Source: Acidobacteriota bacterium
Lineage (GTDB): Bacteria; Acidobacteriota; Vicinamibacteria; Vicinamibacterales; SCN-69-37
Length of the DNA: 64,000 bases
Direction: 5' to 3'
Assembly: GCA_005799825.1 (NCBI GenBank)
Contig: SYFT01000004.1
Span: forward strand, 37,363-101,362
Under the pieces are notes generated by a model. It had not been told where the DNA came from. It made no database searches and was given only the letters and a program-made list of their open reading frames with translations. The position numbers and the translations under genes were made by a program. Positions 63,691-64,000 of this stretch are shown here, one piece after another. The number at the start of each line of letters is the position of its first letter. Position 1 is the first letter of the stretch.

Positions 63691-64000
63691 TTACTTCTTG
63701 CTTGCCGCCCGTTCTAGATTCTTCCTGACCCTGAACGTCACGATCCGGGTGATCAGAGCGAGTGGCATCGGCTGGTTGAGAGGGAATCTCACCGACCCTT
63801 TCGCGCCCGCGTACTTCGATAATTCCTTTTCGAATTCTTTCAGCCCCGTCGGCGTAGGGTAGAACCCGATGTGGCTCTCGAAAGCCCCAAAGTGCACCAG
63901 GTTGCCGTGCAGAACGAACATCGGGATCTGGTAGCTGATCTTCTCTTCGGCTTTCGGTGCCGTCTTGCGGATGGTGTCCCGGACCTGTCGCAGCAGGCGC
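63691..64000 (-). CDS. DUF1801 (YdhG/iron-chaperone-like) protein, start beyond the window
   Basis: RLLRQVRDTIRKTAPKAEEKISYQIPMFVLHGNLVHFGAFESHIGFYPTPTGLKEFEKELSKYAGAKGSVRFPLNQPMPLALITRIVTFRVRKNLE. Confidence 0.85.
   Translation of the reverse strand, partial: RLLRQVRDTIRKTAPKAEEKISYQIPMFVLHGNLVHFGAFESHIGFYPTPTGLKEFEKELSKYAGAKGSVRFPLNQPMPLALITRIVTFRVRKNLERAASKK

Noticed and set aside
1-64000. tRNA and rRNA genes
   Set aside because: Scanned the few intergenic gaps by eye and saw no cloverleaf or GTTCGANNC T-arm in a suitable context; a tRNAscan or Infernal run would be needed to exclude them formally

Overview
The window is 64 kb of dense, GC-rich bacterial chromosome. It is most consistent with Acidobacteriota (Vicinamibacteria-like), judged from gene content only: an ADOP-type permease relic, the hpnCDE squalene cluster and a long ThyX-like protein. 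Most of it is housekeeping and catabolic genes, with many ATGA or GTGA translational overlaps. I found no rRNA, tRNA, CRISPR array, prophage, intact transposase or recognisable defence island. Main blocks are: a molybdopterin oxidoreductase plus fused FeS/NrfD subunit beside TauE/SafE; HU; lipoamide dehydrogenase, E2 acyltransferase and lipB; several SDR, MFS and MBL genes; a deoxyhypusine-synthase-like gene; a DprE1/DprE2-like pair; mutY-mutT; hpnC-hpnD-hpnE; a LolA-like/RND/porin-like operon; and peptidase, aminotransferase and semialdehyde dehydrogenase genes. Two patterns stand out. (1) There is a set of long, near-perfect inverted repeats. Two share outer and inner sequence words in different arrangements. 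One spans exactly from stop codon to stop codon of two convergent genes. Another family has a copy embedded in frame inside hpnE. (2) At least seven relic genes lie in an otherwise compact region: a SNF2 fragment, a CDF transporter with three in-frame stops, a radical SAM fragment with a Cys-to-Tyr change, a ThiI N-terminus, a frameshifted sugar-phosphate isomerase, a cupin, and an internally deleted ADOP/MacB permease. There is also a malate-dehydrogenase-like pseudoenzyme. The modular palindromes are the best candidate for an undescribed element, but genome-wide searches that I cannot run are needed.
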